DNA of 64,000 nt from JACCTU01 sp963737405 (GTDB lineage Bacteria > Actinomycetota > Thermoleophilia > Gaiellales > Gaiellaceae). The notes beneath the pieces are model-generated. The model searched no databases. It was not told where the DNA came from and was given only the letters and a program-made list of their open reading frames with translations. The DNA is taken from positions 353,505 to 417,504 of the forward strand of contig CAVTSL010000005.1 of the NCBI GenBank assembly GCA_963737405.1. Reading direction: 5' to 3'. Position 1 is the first letter of the stretch. Each line of letters opens with the position of its first letter. Of the stretch, positions 26,164 to 36,199 are shown one piece after another. The position numbers were made by a program, and so were the translations under genes.

Positions 26164-26379
26164 ATGGCAGAAGTACGTATGGTGACCCCGATGCAGCTCG
26201 AGTGTCAGGAGTGCCGTCTCCTGTCCGACGAGGAAGCCCGTGGTTGGCGCATGTACCGGGCCGACGACCCCGACGACCCGTTCGCCGCGCCGTTGATCGC
26301 GAGCTACTGCCCGGACTGCGCAGAGCGCGAGTTCGGCCCGCTGCACCCGGTCCGGGTGCACGGCCGCGAAGCGTTCTAG
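26164..26379 (+). CDS. Small zinc-ribbon-like protein
   Basis: A 71-residue protein from ATG 26164. Two CxxC pairs (LECQECRLL and SYCPDCAEREF) could bind one zinc atom. No family is recognised. A longer frame begins at GTG 26086 but has no support. Possibly a small regulatory or assembly factor. Confidence 0.5.
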   Translation: MAEVRMVTPMQLECQECRLLSDEEARGWRMYRADDPDDPFAAPLIASYCPDCAEREFGPLHPVRVHGREAF

Positions 26380-26444
26380 CGACCGGCGCAGGCCCAGCCG
26401 TCGGTTGGCGCAACTTGCGAGGATCTACCGCGTCTAATCCCGGG

Positions 26445-26795
26445 ATGAAACGGCTCGCCCTCCTGATCGGTCTCCTCGTCGTCGTCCTCGTCGCAGGCTG
26501 CGGCGGCGGCGGCGAAACCTGGGGCGGCTACAACGAGACCGAGGCCAAGGACGTGATGGGCGCGCTCCGGAAGGAGATCATCGAGAACGCCCCGGGAGAC
26601 CCCGCGACGAGCCCGTACAACCAGCTGATCCCGACCCGCAAGGAGCTCGACAACATCGACCTCCGCAAGGTGACGATGAAGGGCCAGGAGTCGTGGGAGT
26701 ACCGGGACGCCGAGAACAACTTCTGCCTCAACGTGTGGCAGGACCCGAAGTCCGAGGATCCGAACACGTACGTCGGCATCTGCGACAGCGATTGA
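26445..26795 (+). CDS. Small lipoprotein
   Basis: A 116-residue protein with a lipobox signal (LALLIGLLVVVLVAGC, Cys at ~19), so it is anchored to the outer face of the membrane. The mature part is acidic, contains a possible disulfide pair (Cys in NNFCLNV and GICDSD) and has no known domain. It ends seven bases before the likely galactokinase start. Confidence 0.72.
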   Translation: MKRLALLIGLLVVVLVAGCGGGGETWGGYNETEAKDVMGALRKEIIENAPGDPATSPYNQLIPTRKELDNIDLRKVTMKGQESWEYRDAENNFCLNVWQDPKSEDPNTYVGICDSD

Positions 26796-26802
26796 CACGA
26801 AG

Positions 26803-27682
26803 CTGATCCGGTCGCGCGCTCCCGGTCGGGTGAACCTGATCGGGGAGCACACCGACTACGCCGGCGGCCTCGTCCTGCCGATCGCGATCGACCGGTTCGT
26901 GACCGTCGAGGGCCGACGGGCCGAGAGGCTCGGCCTGAAGACACCGCTCGCGCGCGCGGTCGCCGGGGAGCTCGGGCTCGGCGTCGGCTTCGAAGGGACG
27001 GTCACGTCGACCGTGCCGAAGGGAGCCGGCCTCTCCTCGTCCGCGGCCTACGAGGTCGCGATCGCGGGCGCACTCTGCACGGCGGCCGGCGTCCGGCCCG
27101 ACGCCCTGGAGCTCGCGGAGGCGTGCCGGCGCGCGGAGGAACGGGCGAGCGGCGTCCCGTGCGGGATCATGGACCAGGCGGCGTCGGTCGCTCGGGCGGG
27201 CCGGCCACGCGCTGCTGCTCGACTGCGGCGCGCTCGTCTACGAGCACGTGCCCCTGCCGGACGAGCTCGTCCTCGTCGTGCTCGACTCGGGCGTGCGGCG
27301 CAGCCTCGGCGACGGGCGGTACGCCGAGCGCAGGCGCGAGGTCGAGGCCGGGGAACCGCGGCGCATTCGGCACGTCGAGTCCGAGAACGGACGCGTCCAC
27401 GAGTCGGTCGATGCTCTCCGGGCCGGCGACCTGCCGGGGCTCGGCCGCATCCTGCTCGAGGGTCACCGAAGCCTGCGGGACGACTTCGAGGTCTCGATCC
27501 CCGAGCTCGACACGCTCGTGGAGCTCGCCGTGGCGGCCGGAGCGTTCGGCGCGCGCCTCACCGGCGCCGGCTTCGGCGGCTGCGTGCTCGCCCTCGCGTC
27601 GCCGAAGAGCGCGGAAGCGGTCGCCGCGGTCGCCCCGGGCTGGACGGTGACCTCGGCCGACGGTCTATACTCGAACGCATAG
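26803..27682 (+). pseudogene. galK: Galactokinase, one frameshift and unusual start
   Basis: The GHMP-kinase signature is clear: RAPGRVNLIGEHTDY at the N-terminus, the ATP loop VPKGAGLSSSAAYEVAIAGA, CGIMDQAAS, and the C-terminal LTGAGFGGCVLAL. The frame slips by one base near 27197-27207, between ASVAR and GHALLLDCG. No ATG, GTG or TTG lies upstream of the conserved first motif (GTG 26830 falls inside it); CTG 26803 or ATT 26791 are the only options, or a base is missing. It would phosphorylate galactose in the Leloir pathway. The middle region is shorter than in E. coli GalK. Confidence 0.8.
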
Positions 27683-27706
27683 TCGCTGCCTGACCTCACC
27701 GGACCC

Positions 27707-30121
27707 ATGGAGCCCCTCTACAAGCCGGAGGGCGTCGAGGCGCGCTGGCAACAGACGTGGGAGGCCGAAGGCCTCTACAACGCCGACGTCGACCCCTCGC
27801 GGCGCCCGTACACGATCGCGTTTCCGCCGCCGAACGTCACGGGCGAGCTGCACATGGGCCATGCGCTCAACGCGTCGATCCAGGACGCGCTCATCCGCTG
27901 GCACCGGATGCGCGGGTTCAACGCGCTCTGGCAGCCGGGCTACGACCACGCCGGAATCGCGACGCAGAACGTCGTCGAGCGCGAGCTCGCGAAGGAAGGG
28001 CTGACGCGCGACGACGTCGGCCGCGAGGCGTTCCTGCAGCGCGTCTGGGCCTGGCTCGAGAAGTACGGCGGCGTGATCATGGGGCAGCTTCGCTCGCTCG
28101 GCGCCTCGCTCGACTACCGCCGCGAGCGCATGACGATGGACGAGGGCTACGTGCGCGCGGTCATGCGCTTCTTCACGCACCTCCACCAGAAGGACCTCAT
28201 CTACCGCGCCAACCGGATCGTGAACTGGTGCCCCCGCGACGCGTCGGCGATCTCGGACCTCGAGGTGAACCACATCCCCGTCGACGACACGCTGTCGTGG
28301 ATCCGCTACCCGCTCGCCGACGGCTCGGGCCACGTGACGATCGCGACCGTCCGCCCCGCGACGATGCTCGCGGACACCGGCGTCGCCGTGAACCCGAACG
28401 ACGAGCGCTACACGCACCTGATCGGCAAGGAGGCGATCGTGCCGATCGTCGAGCGTCGCGTGCCGATCATCGCCGACGAGCGCGTCGAGATGGACTTCGG
28501 GACCGGCGCGCTCAAGATCACGCCGGGCCACGACCCGGTGGACTTCGAGCTCGGCCGCGACCACGGGCTCGAGGAGATCACCGTGATCGGCCTCGACGCT
28601 CGGATGAACGAGAACGCCGGCGAGTTCGCCGGGCTGACGCAGAAGGAGGCGAACGAGCAGATCGTCGCGCGCCTTCGCGAGCAGGGCCTGCTCGAGAAGC
28701 AGGAGCCGTACCGCCACGCGGTCGGCCACTGCGACCGCTGCGGCACGCGGATCGAGCCGCTGATCACGCTCCAGTGGTGGGTGAAGATGAAGCCGCTCGC
28801 CGAGCCCGCCGCGCAGGCGATCCGCGACGGCCGCGTCCGCTTCACACCGGAGCAGCAGAACGACGTCGCGCTCAACTGGCTCGACAACATCCGCGACTGG
28901 TGCATCTCACGCCAGATCTGGTGGGGACACCGAATCCCTGTCTGGTACTGCCCGGACGGGCACATGACCGTGGCGGAGTCGGAGCCTGCCGCCTGCGCAG
29001 AGTGCGGCTCGACCGAGCTCCGGCAGGACGACGACGTGCTCGACACGTGGTTCTCGTCCGCGCTCTGGCCGTTCGCGACGCTCGGCTGGCCCGACGAGAC
29101 GCCCGACCTCGAGGAGTTCTATCCGAACGACGTCAACGCGACCGACCGCGGGATCATCTTCCTCTGGGAGGCGCGGATGATCATGTCCGGGCTCGAGCTG
29201 ATGGGCGAGGTGCCGTTCGCCGACGTCCTCATCCACTCGACGATCCTCGCGCCCGACGGACGCCGCATGTCGAAGAGCCTCGGGACGGGAATCGACCCGC
29301 TCGAGGTAATCGGCTCGCACGGCGCGGACGCGACGCGCTACGGGCTGCTGAAGATGTCGTCGACGCAGGACGTGCGCTTCAACGTCGGGATGATCGAGGA
29401 GGGACGCAAGCTCGCGAACAAGCTCTGGAACGTCGCGCGGCTGATCCTCACGAACGCGGGCGACGCGAGGCCCGACGTGCGTCCGACGAGCGTCGAGGAG
29501 CGCTGGATCCTCGCGCGGCTCGACGCAGCGCGCGGGCACCTCGAGCGCGAGCTCGAGGCGTTCGACTTCGCGGGAACGGTGAACACGCTCTACCGCACGA
29601 CGTTCGACGACTTCTGCGACTGGTACGCCGAGGCGATCAAGCCGCGCCTCTACGAGAACGACGAGGACGCGCAGGCGACGGCGCTCGCGGCGCTCGAGCG
29701 GCTCCTCAAGCTGCTCCACCCCGTGATGCCGCACGTGACCGAGGAGATCTGGTCGAACCTGCCAGACCGCACGTCGCGCCTGATCGTCGCGGAGTGGCCC
29801 GGCGCCGACCCGCGGTTCGCCGACGACGGCGGCGCGCTCCAGCGCGTGCAGGACGCGGCCGCGATCTTCCGCCGCAGCCAGGTGCAGGTCGACCTCGACG
29901 ACGACGAGCAGCGGATCTTCGAGGCGGTCGTGAAGCCGGAACGCGTGAAGGCGAACGGCAACGCGCAGGTCGAGATCGACCGGCTGCGCAAGGAGGTCGA
30001 GCGCTCCGAGCGGATGCTCGGGAACGAGCGGTTCGTGGAGAACGCAGCCCCCGACGTGGTCGACGCAGAGCGCGAGAAGCTCGCGCGCTACCAGCGGGAG
30101 CTCCGCGCGCTCGAAGGTTGA
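27707..30121 (+). CDS. valS: Valyl-tRNA synthetase
   Basis: An 804-residue class I synthetase. The HIGH box is HMGH (~49-52) after PPPNVTGEL, the tRNA/editing domain contains RYPLADGSGHVTIATVRP and TGALKITPGHDP, the KMSKS box is RMSKSLG (~519), and a short coiled coil (EIDRLRKEVERSERMLG) closes the C-terminus. It charges tRNA-Val and edits Thr. It starts 24 bases after galK. The frame is intact across 2.4 kb, which argues against uniform sequencing error in this part. Confidence 0.95.
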   Translation: MEPLYKPEGVEARWQQTWEAEGLYNADVDPSRRPYTIAFPPPNVTGELHMGHALNASIQDALIRWHRMRGFNALWQPGYDHAGIATQNVVERELAKEGLTRDDVGREAFLQRVWAWLEKYGGVIMGQLRSLGASLDYRRERMTMDEGYVRAVMRFFTHLHQKDLIYRANRIVNWCPRDASAISDLEVNHIPVDDTLSWIRYPLADGSGHVTIATVRPATMLADTGVAVNPNDERYTHLIGKEAIVPIVERRVPIIADERVEMDFGTGALKITPGHDPVDFELGRDHGLEEITVIGLDARMNENAGEFAGLTQKEANEQIVARLREQGLLEKQEPYRHAVGHCDRCGTRIEPLITLQWWVKMKPLAEPAAQAIRDGRVRFTPEQQNDVALNWLDNIRDWCISRQIWWGHRIPVWYCPDGHMTVAESEPAACAECGSTELRQDDDVLDTWFSSALWPFATLGWPDETPDLEEFYPNDVNATDRGIIFLWEARMIMSGLELMGEVPFADVLIHSTILAPDGRRMSKSLGTGIDPLEVIGSHGADATRYGLLKMSSTQDVRFNVGMIEEGRKLANKLWNVARLILTNAGDARPDVRPTSVEERWILARLDAARGHLERELEAFDFAGTVNTLYRTTFDDFCDWYAEAIKPRLYENDEDAQATALAALERLLKLLHPVMPHVTEEIWSNLPDRTSRLIVAEWPGADPRFADDGGALQRVQDAAAIFRRSQVQVDLDDDEQRIFEAVVKPERVKANGNAQVEIDRLRKEVERSERMLGNERFVENAAPDVVDAEREKLARYQRELRALEG

Positions 30122-30152
30122 GGCCGCGACGGCCCGGGAATACCTCGCGGCC

Positions 30153-30988
30153 GTGAAGTGGAAGCGACTCCCACAGGGCGGCAACGTCGAGGACCGGCGC
30201 GGGATGGGCGGCGGGATCCCGATCGGCGTCGGCGGCGGCGGCCTCGCGCTCCTGGTCGCGATCGTCTTCGTCGCTGCTGACCGGGAACGTCCCAGGCGGT
30301 GGCGGTCGAGCGGCGGGCCGCTCGACGCGTTCCCGCCTGTGCAGACGACGCGGCACGAACCCGGTCGACGGACTCTGACGCGACGCTCAAGGACTTCTCG
30401 CGACCGCATCTTCAACGACGTCGACAAGACGTGGGCGCAGATCTTCCAGCAGGCGGGCCGCAACTACGAGCCCGCGCGGCTCGTGCTCTTCACGCGGGCG
30501 ACCCAGTCGGCCTGCGGCGGCGCGTCGTCCGCGGTCGGGCCCGCACTACTGCCCGCCCGACCAGACCGTCTACCTCGACCTCTCGTTCTTCCGCGAGCTG
30601 CGCGACCGCTTCGGCGCGTCCGGTGACTTCGCGCACGCGTACGTGATCGCGCACGAGGTCGGGCACCACGTGCAGAACGAGCTCGGGATCATGGACAAGC
30701 GTCCAGAACCGCGAGGACTCGATCCGGCTCGAGCTCCAGGCCGACTGCCTCGCGGGGGTCTGGGCCTACACGGCGGAGAAGCGCGACCTGCTCGACCCGG
30801 GCGACACGCGCGAGGCGCTCGACGCCGCGGCCGCGGTCGGGGACGACCGGATCCAGCAGCAGACGCAGGGCCGCGTCACGCCGGAGAACTGGACCCACGG
30901 CTCGTCCGAGCAGCGGATGAAGTGGTTCACCCGCGGGATGAACAAGGGCGATCCCGCCGCCTGTGACACCTTCAGCGGCGAGATCTAG
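30153..30988 (+). pseudogene. Neutral zinc metallopeptidase (YpfJ/zinicin family), about four frameshifts
   Basis: Starts MKWKRLPQGGNVEDRRG with one membrane helix (GGGLALLVAIVFV), then needs frame shifts near 30273, 30370-30412, 30545 and 30693 to read DATLKDF, IFNDVDKTWAQIFQQAG, then HYCPPDQTVYLDLSFF, VIAHEVGHHVQNELG and QADCLAGVWAYTAEK to TAG 30988. The HExxH motif (HEVGH) and downstream family motifs are intact once joined. As it stands no functional product could be made. It follows valS directly. Confidence 0.75.
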
Positions 30989-30997
30989 ACAGTCGGG

Positions 30998-31192
30998 CTA
31001 GTGCTGAAGCCTGGGCGCGGGCCGCTGCAGGTGCAGCCGGGCCGCGATTGCGCTCATCCGAACGCGGATGCCGTGACGGACGGAGTCGCGCTCGTCGTTC
31101 GACGCCTCGACGACGTGCTGCTTGCCGGAGTTCCGCAGGATCTCGGCGCGCTGGAGCCGGGCGACGTCTTGGTTCATCAGCTCCTGGTGCAT
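30998..31192 (-). CDS. Small basic protein
   Basis: A 64-residue protein starting at ATG 31192 with an excellent ribosome site (AAAGGAG, five bases ahead). It is rich in Arg/His and mostly helical (MHQELMNQDVARLQRAEIL). The start diverges from the cyclase/ATPase gene 80 bases away. Small His/Arg proteins of this kind are common in actinobacteria; function unknown. Confidence 0.6.
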   Translation of the reverse strand: MHQELMNQDVARLQRAEILRNSGKQHVVEASNDERDSVRHGIRVRMSAIAARLHLQRPAPRLQH

Positions 31193-31271
31193 GACACTCC
31201 TTTCGGGGGCCGTACCCACAGGACGCCGGGCCCACATGTGATCTTCCCCACGATCCTTCTAGACTCCGCGC

Positions 31272-34200
31272 GTGCCGGAGCCGCGCCGCGAGCGAAAGGT
31301 CGTCACGGTCCTGTTCGCCGACCTGGTCGGCTTCACCGCCCGTGCGGAGTCGCTCGACCCCGAGGACGTCGATGCGTTCCTGCGGCCCTACCACGAGCGA
31401 CTTCGGACCGAGCTCGAGCGCTGGGGCGGCACCGTCGAGAAGTTCATCGGGGACGCCGTCGTTGCGGTCTTCGGCGCGCCGACAGCCCGCGAGGACGACC
31501 CCGAGCGCGCGGTTCGCGCGGCGCTCGCGATCCGAGACTGGGCGACCGAGGAGGGTGACGTCGAGGTCCGGATCGCGGTGAACACCGGCGAGGCGCTCGT
31601 CTCGCTCGACGCGAGCCCGGAGTCGGGCGAGGGGTTCGTGACAGGCGACGTCGTCAACACGGCCTCGCGGCTGCAGTCCTCCGCCCCGGTGAACGGCATC
31701 CTCGCCGGCGAGCAGACGCGGCGCGCGACCCGGCACGTGATCGACTACCGCGACGCCCGAGACGTCGTCGCCAAGGGCAAGACCGACCCCGTCAAGGTCT
31801 GGGAGGCCGTTCAGGCCCGGTCGCGGTTCGGCGTCGACGTCCGCCAGCACGGCGGGGCGCCGCTCATCGGACGGGCGCGGGAGCTCGACGCCCTCGTTTC
31901 GACGCTCGCGCGCGTGCGCGAGGAGCGCGAGCCGCAGCTCGTGACGCTCGTCGGCGTTCCCGGGATCGGGAAGAGCCGTCTCGTCTGGGAGCTCTTCGAA
32001 TGGATCGGCCGCGGCACCGCCATGACCTACTGGCGGCAGGGCCGGTCGCTCCCGTACGGGGCGGGCGTCAGCTTCTGGGCACTCGCGGAGATGGTCAAGG
32101 CGCACGCTGGGATCCTCGAGGGCGACGCACCGGAGGTCGTGCGCGACAAGCTCGACGCGGGGGTGCGCGACGCCGTCGACGCCGACGCGGACTGGGTCGC
32201 GACGCGTCTGCGTCCGCTCGTCGGCGTCGAGGTCGACGGCGTGCCCGTGAGTCGCGACGAGTCGTTCACCGCCTGGCGGCGCTTCTGGGAGTCGCTCGCC
32301 GAGCGGCACCCGCTCGTGCTCGTGTTCGAGGACGTCCACTGGGCGGACGAGGGCATGTTGGACTTCATCGAGCACCTCGCCGACTGGGCCACGGGCGTGC
32401 CGCTGCTCGTTCTCTGCTCGGCGCGGCCGGAGCTTCATGAGCGTCGGCCGGGCTGGGGCGGCGGCAAGCGCAACGCGCTCACCCTCGGCCTCTCGCCGCT
32501 GTCGAGCGAGGAGTCGGCGAAGCTCCTGTCGATCGTGCTCGAGCGAGCGGTGCTCCCCGCCGAGACGCAGCAGGCGCTCCTCGAGAGGGCGAGCGGCAAC
32601 CCGCTCTACGCCGAACAGTTCGCGCGCCTCTATCTCGAGCGGGGGTCGGTCGACGACCTCCCGCTTCCGGAAAGCGTCCAGGGGCTGATCGCCGCCCGCC
32701 TCGACGCGCTGCCGTTCGAGGAGAAGGCGCTGCTGCAGGACGCGGCGGTGATGGGAAAGGTGTTCTGGACCGGCGCGCTCCCGGCCGACGACGGGATCGC
32801 TGACCGGCTGCACGCGCTCGAACGCAAGGAGTTCATCCGACGCGAGCGCCGATCGTCGGTCGCGGGCGAGGAGGAGTTCGGCTTCCGGCACGCGCTCGTC
32901 CGCGACGCCGCCTACGGTCAGATCCCTCGCGCCGAACGGGCGGCGAAGCACCTACGCGGCGCCGACTGGATCGACGGCCTCGGCCGGCCGCAGGATCATG
33001 CCGAGCTCCTCGCGCACCACTGCCTCGCGGCGCTCGAGCTCGAGCGTGCCGCCGGGCGTGACCCTGGCGGGCTTCCCGAGCGGGCGGCGCGGGCGCTCAC
33101 CGACGCGGGCGATCGGGCGTCGGCGCTGAACGCGTTCGGCAGCGCGGTCCGGTCCTACCGATCGGCGCTGGAGGTCGACCCGGACGCCCGTGAGCCGGAG
33201 CTCCTCTTCCGGCTTGGGCGGGCCGAGTTCTACGCCGAGAGCGGCGGGGACGATGCGCTCGAGGAGGCTGCGCGAGCGCTCAGCGAACGCGGCGACGTCG
33301 AGGCCGCAGCGGAGGCGGAGAACCTGCTCGCCAGGGGCGGCTTCCTGACGGGCGATCGCGCCAAGACGGACATGCACCTCTCGCGCGCGGCCGAGCTCGT
33401 CGAGGCCGCCCCTGCCTCGCCGGCCAAGGCAGCGGTGATCAGCACCCGCGCGCGTTCGGCCTATCTCCGCAGCGACTACGAGGCGTCGCTCGAGCTCGCC
33501 CAGCAGGCGTACGAGATGGCCGAGTCGCTCGGCCTCGACGCGATCCGCGCGGAGGCACTCGTCTACCTCGGCGGCTCGAAGGTCGAGATCGGCGACGCAT
33601 CCGGGCTGGCCGACGTCCGCGAGAGCATCGAGATCTCGAATGCGATCAACTCGCCCGACGCCGCTCGCGCGTACAACAACCTCGCGGTGATCTATCGCTT
33701 GGACGGGGACGCCGCCGCCTCGGACGAGTCCGCGGAGAAGGGACGCGAGGTCGCCGAGCGCTTCGGGCTCGTGCCCTACTTGAACTTCTACCGCGCCAAC
33801 CACACCTGGCGGTTGTTCGAGCGGGGCGACTGGGAAGAAGCGATCCGGCTCGCCGGAGAGCACCTCTCCGAGTCGGGGGCCAATGCACGGGACGCATTCG
33901 CCCGAGCGTGCCGTGCGGTCGTGCGTCTCGGCCGCGACGACGACGAGGGAGCCCTGGAGGACACGGCGGTGGCGCTCGAGAGCTCGCGCCAGGACGGCTA
34001 CCCCCAGGCGATTCTGCCCGCGCTGAGCGTGCGCGCGTTCGTGCTCCTCTCGACAGGGTCACCCGATGAAGCGGAAAAACTGCTGGACGAGGTTCTCGAG
34101 GTCAAGAACCAAACCGATGCACGGATCCCGTTCGGCGGCGGCCCGAACATCATCTGGACCTGGGACACCCTCGGCAAGCTCCGCGAGTTCCTGGACAGCT

Positions 34201-34433
34201 TCGCGAACGTGCGACGAACGCCCTGGATCGAGGCCGCCGAAGCGATCGCCGGCGGAGATTGGCTCGGCGCCGCCGAGTTCTATCGGCGATGCGACTGCAG
34301 GAGCGAGACCGCATTCGCGCTGCTCCAATCCGGGATGGACGCGTCCGTGCGCGAGGCGCTCGACTTCTACCGGTCCGTCGGAGCGACCCGGTACGTCCGC
34401 GAGGCGGAAAGCCTCCTCGCGGCCACGGCCTAG
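31272..34433 (+). CDS. Class III adenylate/guanylate cyclase fused to AAA ATPase and TPR repeats
   Basis: A 1053-residue multidomain regulator from GTG 31272. Residues ~9-190 are a cyclase homology domain (VTVLFADLVGFTARAES with metal-binding Asp17, then VEKFIGDAVVAVFG with Asp61). Residues ~205-500 are a STAND-type AAA/NACHT-like ATPase with Walker A GVPGIGKS (228-235) and VFEDVHWADEGML as Walker B. The C-terminal ~450 residues form TPR-like helices. Such proteins sense a ligand or partner and make cAMP. It converges on a transporter with a cyclic-nucleotide-binding tail; the stops overlap by three bases. Confidence 0.9.
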   Translation: MPEPRRERKVVTVLFADLVGFTARAESLDPEDVDAFLRPYHERLRTELERWGGTVEKFIGDAVVAVFGAPTAREDDPERAVRAALAIRDWATEEGDVEVRIAVNTGEALVSLDASPESGEGFVTGDVVNTASRLQSSAPVNGILAGEQTRRATRHVIDYRDARDVVAKGKTDPVKVWEAVQARSRFGVDVRQHGGAPLIGRARELDALVSTLARVREEREPQLVTLVGVPGIGKSRLVWELFEWIGRGTAMTYWRQGRSLPYGAGVSFWALAEMVKAHAGILEGDAPEVVRDKLDAGVRDAVDADADWVATRLRPLVGVEVDGVPVSRDESFTAWRRFWESLAERHPLVLVFEDVHWADEGMLDFIEHLADWATGVPLLVLCSARPELHERRPGWGGGKRNALTLGLSPLSSEESAKLLSIVLERAVLPAETQQALLERASGNPLYAEQFARLYLERGSVDDLPLPESVQGLIAARLDALPFEEKALLQDAAVMGKVFWTGALPADDGIADRLHALERKEFIRRERRSSVAGEEEFGFRHALVRDAAYGQIPRAERAAKHLRGADWIDGLGRPQDHAELLAHHCLAALELERAAGRDPGGLPERAARALTDAGDRASALNAFGSAVRSYRSALEVDPDAREPELLFRLGRAEFYAESGGDDALEEAARALSERGDVEAAAEAENLLARGGFLTGDRAKTDMHLSRAAELVEAAPASPAKAAVISTRARSAYLRSDYEASLELAQQAYEMAESLGLDAIRAEALVYLGGSKVEIGDASGLADVRESIEISNAINSPDAARAYNNLAVIYRLDGDAAASDESAEKGREVAERFGLVPYLNFYRANHTWRLFERGDWEEAIRLAGEHLSESGANARDAFARACRAVVRLGRDDDEGALEDTAVALESSRQDGYPQAILPALSVRAFVLLSTGSPDEAEKLLDEVLEVKNQTDARIPFGGGPNIIWTWDTLGKLREFLDSFANVRRTPWIEAAEAIAGGDWLGAAEFYRRCDCRSETAFALLQSGMDASVREALDFYRSVGATRYVREAESLLAATA

Positions 34434-36082
34434 ATCGACGCGAGCCGGGCGAGCACGACCGTGTCGGCCACCCGGAGCGCCTCCGCGTTCCCCGTCACGG
34501 CCGCGACGAAGTCCTCGCCCGCGAGCTCGTAGAGCTCGGCGTCGGTCTTGGCGACGACGGTCGCGGTGCGCGGGACGTCGCGGAGGAGCGCGATCTCGCC
34601 GAAGAAGTCGCCGGTGCCGAGTCTTCGAGGCGGACCGCCGTCCGCGGACACCTCGACCTCCCCCGCGCCGACGACGTAGAACGCGTCACCGGGCTCGCCC
34701 TTCCAGAAGACCGTCTCCCCCGCGTCGACCTTCCGCGGCGAGAGCCGACCCGCGAGGTACTCGAGCGTCGGCGCGTCGAGCGGCGCGAACATCGGCAGTG
34801 TCCGGAGCAGCGCGAGCTCGTGCTCCGGCACGCGCGCGTCCGCATCGATCCGGCCGAGCAGCCGCCAGGACGCGAGCGTCAGCGCCGGGAGCAGCACGCC
34901 GGTGATTGCGAGCGCCCACTGGACGCCGAACGCCCCCGCCAGCAGCGGTGCAGTGATCGAGCCGAGCCCGATCGTCAGCAGCATGAGGCTCTCCATGATC
35001 GCGAACACCCGGGCGAGGAGCTCTTCCGGCACGCCCCGCTGGAGAAGCGTGTCGCCCGTCACGTCGACGATCGTGTTGCCGATTCCGACGAGCACGAAGG
35101 CGACGGCGGCGAACGCGGGCTCGAGCCAGAGCGCGATCAGCACGAGCGGCAGGCCCCAGAGGAGCATCCCGAAGCCGAAGTCCGTCGCGAGGCGCGCACG
35201 GCCGATCAGCGCCGCGGCCGCGACCGCGCCGAGCAGGCCGCCCACGCCGATCGCCGAGTTGAGCAGCCCGAGCCCCGACGCGCCGATGTCGAGCGCGTCG
35301 AGGGCGAGGATCACCGTCAGCACGCCGAGGGCGCCGTCGACGAAGGTCTGCGCCGCGAAGAGGCCGACGAGGACGGCGACACGCGAGTCGCGGACGAGCA
35401 CCGTGAACCCGTCGAGCGTCTCGCGGAGGAACGAGCCCTCGTCATCGTCCTCCTCCTCGGCGGCTTCGGCGCGCGGCTCGTCGATGCGCGCGACGAGCAG
35501 CGCGGACGCCAGGAAGAGCGCGGCCGTCGCCAGGAACACCACTTCGGTGCTCGTCGCCGCGAGGAGGAAGCCGCCGAGCGCCGGCCCGATGAAGATGCCG
35601 ACTCCCTCGGTCGTGCTCGACGCGACGTTCGAGGCGGTCAGCTCCTCGGGTGTCCGCGCGAGCGACGGCACGAGCGCCGCCTGCGCCGGCCGGAAGGCCG
35701 TGCCCGCGACGCTGCCGACGATGGCCAGCGCGTAGACGGCGAGCGGCGGCCCGCCCGCGAAGACGATCGCCGCCATCGTCGAGACGCCGACGACCCGGAC
35801 GAGATCGGAGGCCACCATCACCCGGACGCGCGGATGCCGGTCGCCGAGCGTGCCGAGGAACGGCGCGACGAGCCCCGCGCAGACCGTTCGGACGAGGGCG
35901 AGGACGCCGACGGCCACGGCGCCGTCCTCGCGGAACGCGAAGACCGCGAGCGCGAGCCCGCCCATCCAGGCGCCGATGTTCGAGCAGGCCCACGCGAGCT
36001 GGAGCCGGCGCATCGCGGGGTTGGCGAAGATCCGCCGGAAGGCGCTCCCCGAGTCGCGCAGCCTCTCCCCGATGCCGCTCAC
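34430..36082 (-). CDS. MFS transporter with C-terminal cyclic-nucleotide-binding domain
   Basis: A 550-residue protein from GTG 36082. The first ~400 residues form about 12 membrane helices of an MFS exporter with the A-like loop GTLGDRHPRVRVM. The last ~130 residues are a cNMP-binding domain with the phosphate-binding cassette GDFFGEIALLRDVPRTATVV, so transport may be gated by cAMP or cGMP. The gene faces the cyclase gene tail to tail, which suggests a shared signal. The substrate is unknown. Confidence 0.88.
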   Translation of the reverse strand: MSGIGERLRDSGSAFRRIFANPAMRRLQLAWACSNIGAWMGGLALAVFAFREDGAVAVGVLALVRTVCAGLVAPFLGTLGDRHPRVRVMVASDLVRVVGVSTMAAIVFAGGPPLAVYALAIVGSVAGTAFRPAQAALVPSLARTPEELTASNVASSTTEGVGIFIGPALGGFLLAATSTEVVFLATAALFLASALLVARIDEPRAEAAEEEDDDEGSFLRETLDGFTVLVRDSRVAVLVGLFAAQTFVDGALGVLTVILALDALDIGASGLGLLNSAIGVGGLLGAVAAAALIGRARLATDFGFGMLLWGLPLVLIALWLEPAFAAVAFVLVGIGNTIVDVTGDTLLQRGVPEELLARVFAIMESLMLLTIGLGSITAPLLAGAFGVQWALAITGVLLPALTLASWRLLGRIDADARVPEHELALLRTLPMFAPLDAPTLEYLAGRLSPRKVDAGETVFWKGEPGDAFYVVGAGEVEVSADGGPPRRLGTGDFFGEIALLRDVPRTATVVAKTDAELYELAGEDFVAAVTGNAEALRVADTVVLARLASI

Positions 36083-36199
36083 GGCCCGCGAGGATTGCAC
36101 TCCGGGACGGCCTTTGCCAGACTCGAGGGAAGAAATGTGACGATCGGCTCGTCTTGAGGACGTACCGTTCGTGTTCGGATCTCTTAAAAGGAGGATCCA

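Noticed and set aside
26164..26379. Longer start (GTG 26086) for the zinc-ribbon-like protein
   Set aside because: No ribosome site and no conserved residues upstream of ATG 26164.
27757..30156. 799-codon plus-strand frame overlapping valS in another phase
   Set aside because: Arg/Ala-rich shadow of the synthetase with no domain.
34259..36157. 632-codon plus-strand frame opposite the MFS-cNBD gene
   Set aside because: Glu/Arg/Asp-rich composition typical of antisense frames; the minus strand holds an obvious transporter.
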